Part shown: in pieces, positions 32,886 through 42,259 of the stretch
Layout of the letters: each line of letters opens with the position of its first letter
Position numbering within the stretch: position 1 is the first letter of the stretch
Origin: Aldehydirespirator sp965221215
GTDB lineage: Bacteria; Actinomycetota; Acidimicrobiia; Acidimicrobiales; Aldehydirespiratoraceae
Assembly: GCA_965221215.1 (NCBI GenBank)
Contig: OZ244872.1
Coordinates: 2,232,001 to 2,296,000 of the forward strand
Length of the DNA: 64,000 nt
Reading direction: 5' to 3'
The notes under the pieces: generated by a model
Told to the model about the DNA's origin: nothing
The model's database searches: none
Seen by the model: the letters and a program-made list of their open reading frames with translations, nothing else
Made by a program: the position numbers and the translations under genes

Positions 32886-34831
32886 GCACTCTGCGACAAC
32901 GGCCGGCCACCGGTCCGGGGCGGACTGCGGCCCGAGTGGCGGTGGCCGCGGTGCTGGGGTGGCTGGTGGTGCTGCCGGCGCTGGGCGCCACCGATTCGAC
33001 GCTGTTCACCATGACGCTGATGTTCACCAGTGTGGCGGTGGCCATCAACTGGAACCTGACCGGGGGCTTCACCGGCTACGTCGATTTCGGCCACGCGGTG
33101 TGGTTCGGCCTCGGCGCCTACGCCACCACCATCCTGATGTCGCTGCAGGCCAACAGCCTGGGCATCGGCTGGCCACCGATACCCGCCATCGTTGCCGGGG
33201 CAGTGGTGGCCGGGGTGCTGGCCGGGCTGATCGGGCGGGCCACCATGCGGCTGCGAGGCCCCTACTTCTCGATCGCCATGCTGGGCACATTCGTGGCGAT
33301 GCGCGAGATCGTGCGCACCTGGGGCGGCCTCACCGGCGGGGGCGTCGGCCTGACCCTGCCCCCCTACCTGAACCGGCAGCTCTTCTACTACCTGGAGCTG
33401 GTGCTGGTGGTGGGACTGATCGCACTCACCTGGTGGCTGCGACGCACCCGCTTCGGCGCCGCGCTGGTGGCCATTCGCGAGGACGAGCTGGGCGCGGGGA
33501 CGCGGGGAATCTCGACCACTCGCCTCAAGGTGGCGGTCTTCAGCTTCGCAGGCGCCTCCACCGGGCTGTTCGGCGGACTCTGGGCCTACCAGAACACGTT
33601 CGTCGACCCCGACATCGCCTTCACCGAGGTGCGAACCATCGACGCGGTCATGGGAACGCTGCTGGGCGGACTGGGAACGGTGGCCGGGCCGGTGGTGGGC
33701 TCGGTGGCGCTGTACTGGCTGCGCGAGGTGCTGTGGGCCAACCTGCTCGACTACCACCTGGTGGCGCAGGGCGTGCTGCTCATCGTGATCGTGTTGCTGG
33801 CACCCCGCGGCATCGTCGGCGCATTCGACCGCCGGGGCACGTCGCTGCTGAATCTCTGGCGCCGACAGCCCGCGGCTGTCCCCGATGCTGCCGATGGCGG
33901 TGCCGATGCCCACGGCGCCGAGCACACATCCGACGCTGCCAACGACGCCGTTGAGACCCGCAGCACGGAGCACCTCTCCAATACCGCCGACGGGCATGCC
34001 GGAGCGGACACCAGCGACCGTGCCCCCGAGCGGATTGCGGCGCCGGTGGTGCTGCAGGGCCGCGGCGTCGTCAAGCGCTTCGGCGGGCTCACCGCGGTCG
34101 ACAGGGTGGACATCGAGGTGTCGAGGGGCGAGATGGTGGGGCTGATCGGCCCCAACGGCAGCGGCAAGACCACCCTGTTCGACTGCCTGAGCCGGGTGCA
34201 GAGCCTCGACGGGGGCGCCATCCGCCTCGACGGCGCCGACATCTCCCGGCTGCCCCCGCACCGGGTGGCCCGGCTCGGAGTGTCGCGGACGTTCCAGATC
34301 ATCCGGGTGTACCGCGACCTGACCGTGCGCGAGAACCTGGAGCTGAGCATCCAGTGGGGCCGGGTCGGGCTGCGAGGCCTGTTCAGTCGCACCGACGGCG
34401 AGACCCGTCACCGGGCCGAGCGGCTCATGGAGTTCCTGTTGCTGGCCCCCCTGGCGGACGAGCCGGCGGGAACGCTGTCGGGCGGGCAGCGCCGGCTGCT
34501 GGAGATCGGCATGGCGCTCATGAGCGAACCGAGGCTGGTCCTGCTCGACGAGGCCACCGCGGGCGTCAACCCGAGCCTGGTGGAGGACATCAAGGACCGG
34601 CTCAGAGCGGTGAACTCCGAGCAGGGCGTCGCCTTCCTGCTGGTCGAGCACAACGTGCAGTTCGTGGCCGACCTCTGCGACCGGGTGGTGGTGCTGGACG
34701 CGGGCGGCAAGCTGGCCGAGGGCACTCCGGGCCAGATCATGGACGACCCCGCGGTGGTCGAGGCCTACTTCGGCGCCCCCGGCCGAGCGCGGGCCGACCA
34801 CCCAGGCAACCGCAGCGGATCCGAGCGATGA
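32882..34831 (+). CDS. Fusion of LivM-type permease and LivG-type ATPase
   Basis: ATG 32882 overlaps the previous stop (ATGA). The 649-residue protein has a LivM permease at about 20-312 (NLTGGFTGYVDFGHAVWFGLGAY, VAIREDELGAGTRGI). An acidic, Ala-rich linker follows (about 320-385). Then comes an ABC ATPase with Walker A GPNGSGKTT (423-431), signature LSGGQRR, Walker B LVLLDEAT and a switch His in LLVEHN. Together with the upstream and downstream genes it makes a complete Liv-type importer. Fused LivM-LivG proteins are known but not the standard arrangement. Confidence 0.87.
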   Translation: MSTLRQRPATGPGRTAARVAVAAVLGWLVVLPALGATDSTLFTMTLMFTSVAVAINWNLTGGFTGYVDFGHAVWFGLGAYATTILMSLQANSLGIGWPPIPAIVAGAVVAGVLAGLIGRATMRLRGPYFSIAMLGTFVAMREIVRTWGGLTGGGVGLTLPPYLNRQLFYYLELVLVVGLIALTWWLRRTRFGAALVAIREDELGAGTRGISTTRLKVAVFSFAGASTGLFGGLWAYQNTFVDPDIAFTEVRTIDAVMGTLLGGLGTVAGPVVGSVALYWLREVLWANLLDYHLVAQGVLLIVIVLLAPRGIVGAFDRRGTSLLNLWRRQPAAVPDAADGGADAHGAEHTSDAANDAVETRSTEHLSNTADGHAGADTSDRAPERIAAPVVLQGRGVVKRFGGLTAVDRVDIEVSRGEMVGLIGPNGSGKTTLFDCLSRVQSLDGGAIRLDGADISRLPPHRVARLGVSRTFQIIRVYRDLTVRENLELSIQWGRVGLRGLFSRTDGETRHRAERLMEFLLLAPLADEPAGTLSGGQRRLLEIGMALMSEPRLVLLDEATAGVNPSLVEDIKDRLRAVNSEQGVAFLLVEHNVQFVADLCDRVVVLDAGGKLAEGTPGQIMDDPAVVEAYFGAPGRARADHPGNRSGSER

Positions 34832-35559
34832 ACGCGACGCCGCTGCTGGATGTGCGTGCGGTGTCCGCCGGCTACGTGCCGGGCCACGACGTGATCCGCG
34901 GCATCGACCTCGAGGTGCGCGCCGGTGAGATCGTGTGCGTGATCGGCCCCAACGGCGCGGGCAAGTCGACGGTGTTCAAGGCGATCTACGGGCTGGTGCC
35001 GGTGCGGTCCGGGCAGGTGCTCTGCGACGGTGCCGACATCACCAACATCAACCCGTCCGACGCCCTGGCCACAGCCGGGATCGCCATAGTGCCCCAGCTG
35101 CGCAGTTCGTTCGCTCAGATGACCGTCTACGAGAACCTCGAGCTGGGCATGTACCGCTGCACCGATCGGGCCCGGGTGCGCGAGCGCATCGACTTCGTGT
35201 GCGACCTGTTTCCGAGGCTGGGCGCCCGGGCCCGCCAAGCGGCCGGGACGATGTCGGGAGGCGAGCAGCGGATGCTGGAGATCGGCCGCGCCCTCATGTG
35301 GGAGCCCCGCCTGGTGCTGATGGACGAGCCCTCGGCCGGGCTGTCGCCCATCGTCACCGCGGAGGTGTTCGAGACGGTCCGGCGGCTCAACCGGGAGATC
35401 TCCCTGACCGCTCTGATGATCGAGCAGAACGCCCGCCAGGGCCTAGAGGCCAGCCACCGCGGCTACGTGATCGAGCACGGCCAGGTCACCCACCACCGCA
35501 GCTCAGCCGACCTGCTGGCCGACCCGAACGTGCGCCGAGCCTTCCTAGGCGCCCGCTGA
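34828..35559 (+). CDS. livF: LivF-type ABC transporter ATPase
   Basis: ATG 34828 overlaps the upstream stop (ATGA), so all three transporter genes are coupled. The 243-residue ATPase has Walker A GPNGAGKST, Q-loop PQLRSSFAQMTV, signature MSGGEQR, Walker B LVLMDEPSAGLSP and IEQNARQ, where LivF proteins carry Glu-Gln-Asn instead of a switch His. It completes the importer. The substrate may be an amino acid, amide or short organic acid; the adjacent deaminase-like amidohydrolase hints at a nitrogen compound. Confidence 0.9.
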   Translation: MNATPLLDVRAVSAGYVPGHDVIRGIDLEVRAGEIVCVIGPNGAGKSTVFKAIYGLVPVRSGQVLCDGADITNINPSDALATAGIAIVPQLRSSFAQMTVYENLELGMYRCTDRARVRERIDFVCDLFPRLGARARQAAGTMSGGEQRMLEIGRALMWEPRLVLMDEPSAGLSPIVTAEVFETVRRLNREISLTALMIEQNARQGLEASHRGYVIEHGQVTHHRSSADLLADPNVRRAFLGAR

Positions 35560-35593
35560 CCCGAACGCCGGGCAGACAGCTGCGCTTGCTCTA

Positions 35594-35608
35594 GGCGCGA
35601 GACGCGCC
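35594..35608 (+). terminator. Short GC-rich hairpin after the Liv-type operon
   Basis: GGCGCG-AGA-CGCGCC forms a 6-bp perfect stem with a 3-base loop, 35 bp after the livF stop, followed by GTCTTGG rather than a T run. It may be a weak terminator or a processing hairpin before the next gene at 35680. Confidence 0.35.
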
Positions 35609-35679
35609 GTCTTGGCCGGAGCGGGCTTTGCTGGGAGACTGAGCCGTCAGCACCGACAATTCATTCGGGAGGCAAGCAG

Positions 35680-36915
35680 GTGCGAGTCCTTCGCAACGCC
35701 CGCCTGGCCGACGGCCGCAAGGTCGACGTTCAGATCGATAGCACCACCGGCACCATCGCCGGAGTCGCGGCGACGGATCCGGCCGGGATCGACTCCGCCG
35801 ACGTCGAGGATCTGGGCGGCTGGTTGCTGCTGCCGGCCATGGCCGAACCCCACGCCCACCTCGACAAAGCACTGACCGCCGACGAGGTGCCCAATCCCAA
35901 GGGCGACCTCATGGGCGCCATCGGTGCCTGGTTCGAGGCCGCCGAGAAGGGGAGGCTGTCCTACGGGCGCACCGTCGAGCGGGCCACTGCGGCCTTCGAG
36001 CTGCTGCTAGTGCACGGGGTGACCGCGGTCCGCACCCACATCAACGTCACCGCCGACATCGGCATCAGCAGCGTGCTGGCCGTACAGGAGGCGGCGCGGT
36101 CCATGGAGGGCCTCATCGACTTCCAGATGGTGGCCTTGACGGGCTGGCCCATGACCGGCCCCGACCGGGGGCCCAACGTGCGGGCGCTGCATGAGGCGGT
36201 GGAGGCCGGCGTCGGCCTCGTCGGGGGCGTCCCGAACCTGCAGGACGACCCCGCCGCCCACATCGCCGATGTGCTGGCCCTGGCCGCTTCGGCAGGCATC
36301 GACATCGACCTGCACACCGACGAGACACTCGACCCGTCGGTGCTGACCCTGCGAGAGCTGGCCCGCCAGGTGAGCGACAAGGGCTTCGACGGCACCGTGG
36401 CCGCCAGCCACTGCGTCAGCCTGGGCATGCAGCCCCCCGACGTGCAGGCCGCGGTGGCCGCCGAGGTGGCGGCGGCGGGAATCTCGGTGATCGCCCTGCC
36501 CCAGACCAACCTGTTCCTGCAGGGCCGCGACGACCCGACGGCCACCCCCCGGGGCCTGACCGCGGTGCAGGCCCTGCTCGACGCGGGCGCACAAGTGGCC
36601 GCCGGAGCCGACAACGTGCAGGATCCGTTCAACCTGGTGGGCCGCAGCGACCCGCTGGAGACCGCCGCACTGATGGTGATGGCCGGACACCGCCTGCCCG
36701 ACGACGCCTACGCCATGGTCTCGAACGTCTCCCGCCAGGTGATGGGCCTGGCCCCGGTCAACTTCGAGCCCGGCGATCCCGCCGACCTGGTGGCCATCGA
36801 CGCGCCCTCGGTGCGGGGAGCGATAGCCGACGCACCAATGTCGCGCCGGGTGTACCGCAGAGGCCGCCTAGTAGCCAAAGCCAACCAACAAACCCAAGTC
36901 CTCCCCCCAGACTGA
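35680..36915 (+). CDS. CodA-like (cytosine deaminase family) amidohydrolase
   Basis: GTG 35680 with GGGAGG at 35667-35672 gives 411 residues. The metal motif PHAHLDKAL is that of cytosine deaminase/atrazine-chlorohydrolase relatives (EPHiHLDK). TAVRTHINV, IDLHTDETLD, VAASHCVSLG and AGADNVQDPFNLVG supply the other barrel ligands and match CodA order. It would deaminate or hydrolyse a cyclic nitrogen compound in the cytosol. It directly follows the Liv-type importer, which may bring in its substrate. Confidence 0.85.
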   Translation: MRVLRNARLADGRKVDVQIDSTTGTIAGVAATDPAGIDSADVEDLGGWLLLPAMAEPHAHLDKALTADEVPNPKGDLMGAIGAWFEAAEKGRLSYGRTVERATAAFELLLVHGVTAVRTHINVTADIGISSVLAVQEAARSMEGLIDFQMVALTGWPMTGPDRGPNVRALHEAVEAGVGLVGGVPNLQDDPAAHIADVLALAASAGIDIDLHTDETLDPSVLTLRELARQVSDKGFDGTVAASHCVSLGMQPPDVQAAVAAEVAAAGISVIALPQTNLFLQGRDDPTATPRGLTAVQALLDAGAQVAAGADNVQDPFNLVGRSDPLETAALMVMAGHRLPDDAYAMVSNVSRQVMGLAPVNFEPGDPADLVAIDAPSVRGAIADAPMSRRVYRRGRLVAKANQQTQVLPPD

Positions 36916-36963
36916 TCCGCCGATCTAGAGGCGCGAGCGTAGAAATCCGATAATCTGATTTTC

Positions 36964-37203
36964 GTGACCGAAATCAGCTCAACCGTTGCCGCAAAGTCGC
37001 TGTCGAGCGTGCTGGACCATGTCGAGCATCGCAGCGAGCAGTTCACCGTCGTACGCCACGGCCGCGCCGTGGCGCGTATCGTCCCAATCTCAGGCGGCAT
37101 CGGCCGCGATGTCAAGGAGGCGCTGACACGACATCCTCCGGATGCGGACTGGATGACTGATCTGTCGGAGATCCGAAGTCTGCTGCAAGCGGAACGCATG
37201 TGA
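36964..37203 (+). CDS. Phd/YefM-type antitoxin
   Basis: GTG 36964 gives 79 residues. The N-terminal SSTVAAKSLSSVLDHVEHRSEQFTVVRHGRAVARIVP is the prevent-host-death fold that binds the operator and supports a C-terminal toxin-binding helix (MTDLSEIRSLLQAE). TAATCT at about 36951-36956 could be the -10 of a leaderless promoter. It overlaps the PIN toxin start by four bases, as usual for such pairs. Confidence 0.82.
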   Translation: MTEISSTVAAKSLSSVLDHVEHRSEQFTVVRHGRAVARIVPISGGIGRDVKEALTRHPPDADWMTDLSEIRSLLQAERM

Positions 37204-37598
37204 GCGCTCTGCTGCTTGACACGACCGCCCTGATAGACGCAGAGCGAAGCCCCGACGGACTCGACGAACTCGTCGGCGACGACGATCTCGCCGCTATTGC
37301 CGCCGTCACCGCCGCCGAGTTGCTCGTCGGAATTGAGTTGGCCAGCGGAGCGAACCGCAGCCGCAGAAGGGCCTTCGTCGCCACGATCCTTGATGTGCTT
37401 CCGGTAGTTCCCTACGACATTCGGGTGGCCGCGACCCACGCCAAGCTGCTCGTCGAATCCCGGCGTCTGGGACGACCGCGTGGCGCGCACGATCTCATCA
37501 TCGCGGCCACCGCCCGGGCCACCGGCCGGACCGTGGTCACTGCCGACAAGCGCGGCTTCGACGGCCTATCAGGCGTAAGCGTCGTCAGCCACCGCTGA
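37200..37598 (+). CDS. vapC: VapC-like PIN-domain ribonuclease toxin
   Basis: GTG 37200 gives 132 residues with the PIN acidic residues in order: LLLDTTALIDAE, VTAAELLVGIE, RGAHDLIIAATA and VVTADKRGFDG. Such toxins cleave tRNA or rRNA and are held by the upstream antitoxin. The gene is convergent with the DNA methyltransferase and overlaps its 3' end by 30 bp (37569-37598). The pair marks the left edge of the defence-like island. Confidence 0.88.
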   Translation: MSALLLDTTALIDAERSPDGLDELVGDDDLAAIAAVTAAELLVGIELASGANRSRRRAFVATILDVLPVVPYDIRVAATHAKLLVESRRLGRPRGAHDLIIAATARATGRTVVTADKRGFDGLSGVSVVSHR

Positions 37599-39047
37599 CT
37601 TCGGGCCAACCTGCCCAAGCCGCGGAGCTAGAGCGCTGAGGGCCGCCGCGTAGCCCAGCGGCATGGCCACGGCATCGCCGATCCATTTTGCTAGCTGCGA
37701 CCGGCTGACATCTGCCTCAGGCTCAGGCCGCCACCGGTAGGTGTCGGGAAACCCTTGGAGTCGGGCAGCCTCAGCCGGGGTCAGCGTCCGCGGTTTGCTC
37801 GGATGCACGAAGCGCCCGCGGCCCGGAGTGGTGAAACCGGTGGTAATCGTCGGGGCAGGCCGGTCAACGTGCATTCGGCCGTACACCGCGCCGTAGCTGG
37901 TTCCTTCCTGATGGCATTCTGGTCGCTCGTCAAGCGCAAGATCGTGCTCGTCGTTCTCGAAGAGCCACTGGATCCGCTGCCGGTTGGTCTCCGTCATCTC
38001 AGTGGCCTCGTGTAGAGCAGAATCGTGCGCGAGCCCCTGGCCTCCTCCGATGGCCCATCCCACTGTTCGGGCGCGTGGCTGACCCAACACATCACCGATG
38101 GTCTCCAGCGACGTGGGATCGCCCGTCACCTCACGACGCGCCACAAGAAAGTGCCGTTTGCGTGTCTGGGGCCATCCCATCGCGTCGGCGCTCAGCACGC
38201 CATCGGTGACCCGGTAGCCGCTCGACTCAAGCAGCTTCCGGGCCGTTTGCACGACCTGCGAGTCGTCGTGGATCACCGACGGGACGTTCTCGACGACCAC
38301 AGCACCGGCTCCGCTGGCAACCGCGAACGCCGGTACTGCGAGGTAGAGCCGGTTGCGCGGATCACTGCGCCGCGAGTGGTTGTTCAGGTTGGAATGCCCT
38401 TGACACGGCGGGCCGGCTACGACCAGATCGACACTCGAGCAAGCCTGATGCATCTGGTCTTCAAGCAGTTCCGGCGAATAGACGAACTCGGCGTCGGAAC
38501 CTGCACCTCGAACGCGATAGTCGACGAGCGAAGTTGCCGACCCCGAGTGCGTACGCTTGGTCCCATGGTTGCGAGCGTGCACACGGAGCGCGTCCAGATC
38601 AATGTCCACAGCCAGTTCGCAGGTCATCTTCAGTCCGGCTTCGGCTAGGAGTTGGCCTACACCGACCAAAAACCCGCCAGCACCGGCGAACAGATCCACG
38701 ACACGCACGGGACGGATGTCTGGGCCGCTGCCACCCACTCCAGCCTCACCCAGCGAGTGCTCATGGCGCGGCACTGCGCCGCGCATGCAGGCCTTCCACC
38801 AGGCACCGAGCGGATCAGTTTGGGCCTCTTCGGCCGTGATGCCGGCAAGTGCAAGCGGGATGCGGGAACGAACGGCTCTGCCGTGAAGAACGGCCTCTCG
38901 CACGAGGTTGTCGCCATTGGCTTGCACGCCGACGCCAATGACAAGCGCATCGCTCTCCAGGGCGGCCTCGCGCGGAGAGTCACAGCTCACATCGGCCAGC
39001 GACTCGATCACCGGCGAAGGCAGCGAACCGACCGCGGTCGTGTTCAC
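37569..39047 (-). CDS. DNA (cytosine-5-)-methyltransferase
   Basis: GTG 39047 forms a GTGA overlap with the upstream stop and gives 492 residues; GTG 39065 is an alternative. C5-methyltransferase motifs are in canonical order: I DLFAGAGG (118-125), IV AGPPCQGHS with catalytic Cys (about 215), VI VVENVPS, VIII QTRKRHFLVA, IX RPAPTITTGF, X near WIGDAVAMPLG. About 110 residues precede motif I, longer than in simple enzymes. It is the last gene of a four-gene leftward operon and probably provides self-protection or marking for it. Confidence 0.92.
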   Translation of the reverse strand: MNTTAVGSLPSPVIESLADVSCDSPREAALESDALVIGVGVQANGDNLVREAVLHGRAVRSRIPLALAGITAEEAQTDPLGAWWKACMRGAVPRHEHSLGEAGVGGSGPDIRPVRVVDLFAGAGGFLVGVGQLLAEAGLKMTCELAVDIDLDALRVHARNHGTKRTHSGSATSLVDYRVRGAGSDAEFVYSPELLEDQMHQACSSVDLVVAGPPCQGHSNLNNHSRRSDPRNRLYLAVPAFAVASGAGAVVVENVPSVIHDDSQVVQTARKLLESSGYRVTDGVLSADAMGWPQTRKRHFLVARREVTGDPTSLETIGDVLGQPRARTVGWAIGGGQGLAHDSALHEATEMTETNRQRIQWLFENDEHDLALDERPECHQEGTSYGAVYGRMHVDRPAPTITTGFTTPGRGRFVHPSKPRTLTPAEAARLQGFPDTYRWRPEPEADVSRSQLAKWIGDAVAMPLGYAAALSALAPRLGQVGPKSAVADDAYA

Positions 39048-39796
39048 GGCAGCTGACGGTCCCACGACTCGCCCACTAGGCGGTCGGCCGCGTCGTCATC
39101 AAGCATCGCCGGAACCAGGTTGACCAGGGTGCGGTTGATGTGCTTGGCGAACTCGCGCAGCGGCGTGGTGTCGAGCCGGGTTGCGGGATCTACTTGGCGG
39201 CGCACCATCGCTCGCACGATTGCCGGGTGCTCGCCGACCTTCACCCGCAGGATGTGGCTTCGCCAGAAGTCGGTGCCCTTATCGACCGCCGAGGCCAGAT
39301 GACCGTGCTCAAGCCCGCCGAGACACTTGACCCGCAGGTACATGCGAGTCGCAACACAGTTGAAGTAGTTGAGGCCGTCCACATACTGCTGATAGCCGCC
39401 GGCTGTCGGAGCCTCCTCGCCGAGTTCGGGCTGCTTCGGCTTGAACGCCGGCTCGCGCCATGTTGCGAAGTTCCAGATGCAAGCCAGCGAGACGTAGCGC
39501 CAGAATCCGGGGTCGTCGAGCGCGGCAAGATCGGCGCCGGACGCCTCGACTGCCCGGTACAGAATCACAGACGCCCGACCTTCGGTTTGGTCTAGTCCTG
39601 TTCGCCTGCCCTCGCGGGGCAACAGGCTCTCAATCTCGGTTCGGGCGACCCGCAAGGGCCCCGGGTCGATGTGATCTCCCTCACCGACCTCAACTACGCC
39701 TGTGGCGACATCGGACTCAAGATCCTCGATAAATCTCGTTGCTGAGTCGGCCGCCGACCGCACGCGCCGAGCAGCCACACCCCGGCAGTGGTCCAT
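39044..39796 (-). CDS. Hypothetical protein of the defence-like operon
   Basis: ATG 39796 gives 250 residues; the frame extends further upstream but that part overlaps the preceding gene and looks non-coding. The soluble, helical protein includes RASVILYRAVEASG, DDPGFWRYVSLACIWNFATW and HINRTLVNLVPAMLDDDAADRLVGESW. From memory this resembles DUF6339-type proteins found beside Dcm-type methyltransferases; that was not checked. It lies 20 bp after the IS-interrupted gene and is coupled to the methyltransferase by a GTGA overlap. Confidence 0.7.
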   Translation of the reverse strand: MDHCRGVAARRVRSAADSATRFIEDLESDVATGVVEVGEGDHIDPGPLRVARTEIESLLPREGRRTGLDQTEGRASVILYRAVEASGADLAALDDPGFWRYVSLACIWNFATWREPAFKPKQPELGEEAPTAGGYQQYVDGLNYFNCVATRMYLRVKCLGGLEHGHLASAVDKGTDFWRSHILRVKVGEHPAIVRAMVRRQVDPATRLDTTPLREFAKHINRTLVNLVPAMLDDDAADRLVGESWDRQLP

Positions 39797-39981
39797 TCGC
39801 AGATGAGTGCACAGCTCTACTCCGAGGGTGCCATCGACTTGTGTGCAGCCGACAGCAAGCCGCAGACATCCTGCGCCAACGCAACGGCACGGGCCGGATC
39901 CTTCCGGCACATTCCCAGGACCGTGTCTCTCTCCCTGCGCGGTTTGGCCCGATCCGCTAAGAACTCCACAATTCTTCCGAC

Positions 39982-41426
39982 GGTGGCGTCCCAGATTGGG
40001 TGTAATAGCGGTTGGGGCGCAGGTTCCGGTGGTCATGTTAGGCGGCGCGTGTGACGGTGCGGTCGGGCTGGTCGGTGTTGGTGCGGGCGGGTTGGTGGAG
40101 TTGGTGTCGGAGCTCGGTGAGGGCTCGGGCGATGGCGGGTGTGTAGGTGAGGCCTCGCCAGCCGTTTGAGGCCCGGTCGAGCACGGCCCATACCAGTGTG
40201 AGGCAGCTGGCTTCGCCGGGGAGCCGGCCGATGACTTTGACTCTTCGGCGGGTCTCGCCGAAGGTGCGCTCGATCAGGTTGGTGTGGCGGATCCTGCGGT
40301 GGTGCTCTGCGGGGAACCGCAGGTGCGCGGTGAGCGCGGCGCGGTCGGTGAGCAGGCACTTCACGGCGGCGGGGAACTCGCTTTGGTAGCGGCGGGCGAA
40401 GCCGTCGATGCCGGCTTGTGCCGCGCTCACGGCCCCCTGGCCGGGCTCGATGCCGTCGGGCAGGTCGAAGATCGCCCAGAACGCGGCCTTGAGCTCGTCT
40501 CGGCGACCGGCGGGGACCTTGGCCAACACGTTGCGGCAGCGGTGGATGAGGCACCGCTGGCGCAGCGAGGAGGCCATTTTGGTCTCGACGGCGCCGATGA
40601 GGCCCGCCGCGCCGTCTGAGACGACCAGCAGCGGCGGCCGCAGCCCCCGGCCGGTGAGGTCTTCGAGGAAGTCTGCCCAGGCGTCGTAGGACTCGTCGCC
40701 GCCGGGCTCCACGGCCAACAGCACCGGCCGGCCGAGGGTAGTGATGCCGTAGGCGACCAGCACCGGCTCAGCGCGTGACCCGTCGTGCATCTTGAAGTGG
40801 CTGCCGTCAACGAACAGGTAGTCCAGCTCGATATCGGAGAGGTCTGAGCTGCGGAACGTGTCGAACTCCTCACGCAGCCGCGCGCAGATCCGCGACGCGG
40901 TGGACCTCGACAAAGCGGCCTCCGGTCCCAGCGCCTCCGCCAACAAGGCCTCGATGTCGCGGTCAGACAGGCCCCGCACCCACGCTGAGATCACCAGCGC
41001 CTCCAGCGGCTCAGAGCGCACCACGCCTTTGCCCAGAAGCTGCGACGCGAACGCCTCGGCGGTGTTGCGCAGCTTCGGGCGGCGCAGCGCCACGGGCCCC
41101 GCGGTGGTCTTGACCGTCAAGTCGCCGTAGCCGTTGCGCTGACCGGCGCGCCCGCCCTCGGCACGCGAGTTCCAGCCCCGGCCCAGCCAGGCCGTGACCT
41201 CATCCTCGAGGACCTGCTGCAACACAAGCCGCGCCGACAGGCGCATCACCTCCTCGAGGACCTCCGCGATGTCGCGTCCCGAGCCGAACAACTCGTCGAT
41301 CTCGGCGCGGACAGCTTCTGTGGGCGATACTCGTGCAGGCACGGGCGTAGGTCTCCTTCTTGAGTCGACATCTCTCTGAAGGAACCTACGCCCCTGCTGC
41401 TATTACACCGGCGATGAGACGCCACC
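39982..41426 (-). mobile_element. IS256-family (Mutator-type) insertion sequence with 9-bp target duplication
   Basis: TCTTCCGAC is repeated at 39973-39981 and 41427-41435. Both ends read inward start GGTGGCGTC, then after nine variable bases GTGTAATAGC, then a similar stretch with GGGGCG and AGGTTCC. The 1445-bp element carries one transposase. The duplication length, size and transposase agree with IS256-type elements. It interrupts the third protein of the defence-like operon and separates the downstream two genes from the operon promoter. Confidence 0.88.
40038..41342 (-). CDS. IS256-family (Mutator) transposase
   Basis: GTG 41342 gives 434 residues. The DDE residues lie in DYLFVDGSHFKM, LLVVSDGAAGLIGAV and NLIERTFGETRRR. 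SDRDIEALLAEALG and RCLIHRCRNVLAKVP are typical of the family. It is full length without frameshift, so the element may still move. Confidence 0.92.
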   Translation of the reverse strand: MPARVSPTEAVRAEIDELFGSGRDIAEVLEEVMRLSARLVLQQVLEDEVTAWLGRGWNSRAEGGRAGQRNGYGDLTVKTTAGPVALRRPKLRNTAEAFASQLLGKGVVRSEPLEALVISAWVRGLSDRDIEALLAEALGPEAALSRSTASRICARLREEFDTFRSSDLSDIELDYLFVDGSHFKMHDGSRAEPVLVAYGITTLGRPVLLAVEPGGDESYDAWADFLEDLTGRGLRPPLLVVSDGAAGLIGAVETKMASSLRQRCLIHRCRNVLAKVPAGRRDELKAAFWAIFDLPDGIEPGQGAVSAAQAGIDGFARRYQSEFPAAVKCLLTDRAALTAHLRFPAEHHRRIRHTNLIERTFGETRRRVKVIGRLPGEASCLTLVWAVLDRASNGWRGLTYTPAIARALTELRHQLHQPARTNTDQPDRTVTRAA

Positions 41427-42259
41427 TCTTCCGACCAGCGAATCCGCCACATCCGCGTAGCTTGATATCTCGCCGTCGGTCTGCGACGCGAACGCCGTGA
41501 TCACATCTGTGATGAAGTCAGCCATGAGCTGACGCTGTAGGAACTCCGCCTGCGACGTGCGGGCACCGGCGTCGATCTCCACAAGCAACTCCTTGTCGAC
41601 CCAGAACCGGGCTGACTCGCCACCGTCGAGCGCGTCTGTGAGATCGCCGTCAATCTCCGTATAGCTGACCGTGCCGCTCGGCAGTTTCAGATTCCTGCGT
41701 TCCTCGTCACTGAGCGGATGAGGCCTGAAGAGTTCGGACTCGCTATCGCAACGAAGTCGGAACGTGGCATGAGCGAGCCATGTGCCGACTCGGTACGGGC
41801 GCATGGAGCGGCCTGCAGAGGTGTTGACATCGCGGACCAGCGCCACATAGGCGTCCACGACGGCGCCATGGGAATCGGCACAGAAAGCGTCGGGGCGAGC
41901 ACCGTCGGGGCGAGCGCTGAGATCTATCGGGTTGCTCAAGCCGTGACACTCCGACACCGAGTGGGCGAACACCATCTCGCAACTCTTGAGTGCAGACGTG
42001 CGCGCCGTTACAACCAGCTGCAGCAGCGCTGGATCGAAGCCGGCAGCCACCGCGCCACGACGCACACGGCGCTGCCATTCCTCGAATCCATCGTCCGCAC
42101 ACCAGCGAAGCCTCGGTATTCGCCGTCCGAATTCGCTCGCAACCAGAACGCTCCCGCCCGCCTCGCATTGAACGTTGCCGTATGAGAGAACGCTCCCCTC
42201 CAGTGCACCCTTAATCTCATCGATGCCCTTGAAGGGCCGAACCGTCCGGCGTTCGAGAC

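Noticed and set aside
39797..40036. An N-terminal extension of the 39044-39796 gene up to 40036
   Set aside because: The extension runs antisense through the IS end and overlaps the reconstructed 3' part of the interrupted gene, which is well supported in another frame.
39990..41410. IS256 boundaries at the GTGTAATAG inverted repeats
   Set aside because: No target duplication exists outside those points; moving outward to GGTGGCGTC gives a perfect 9-bp duplication and restores the host frame.
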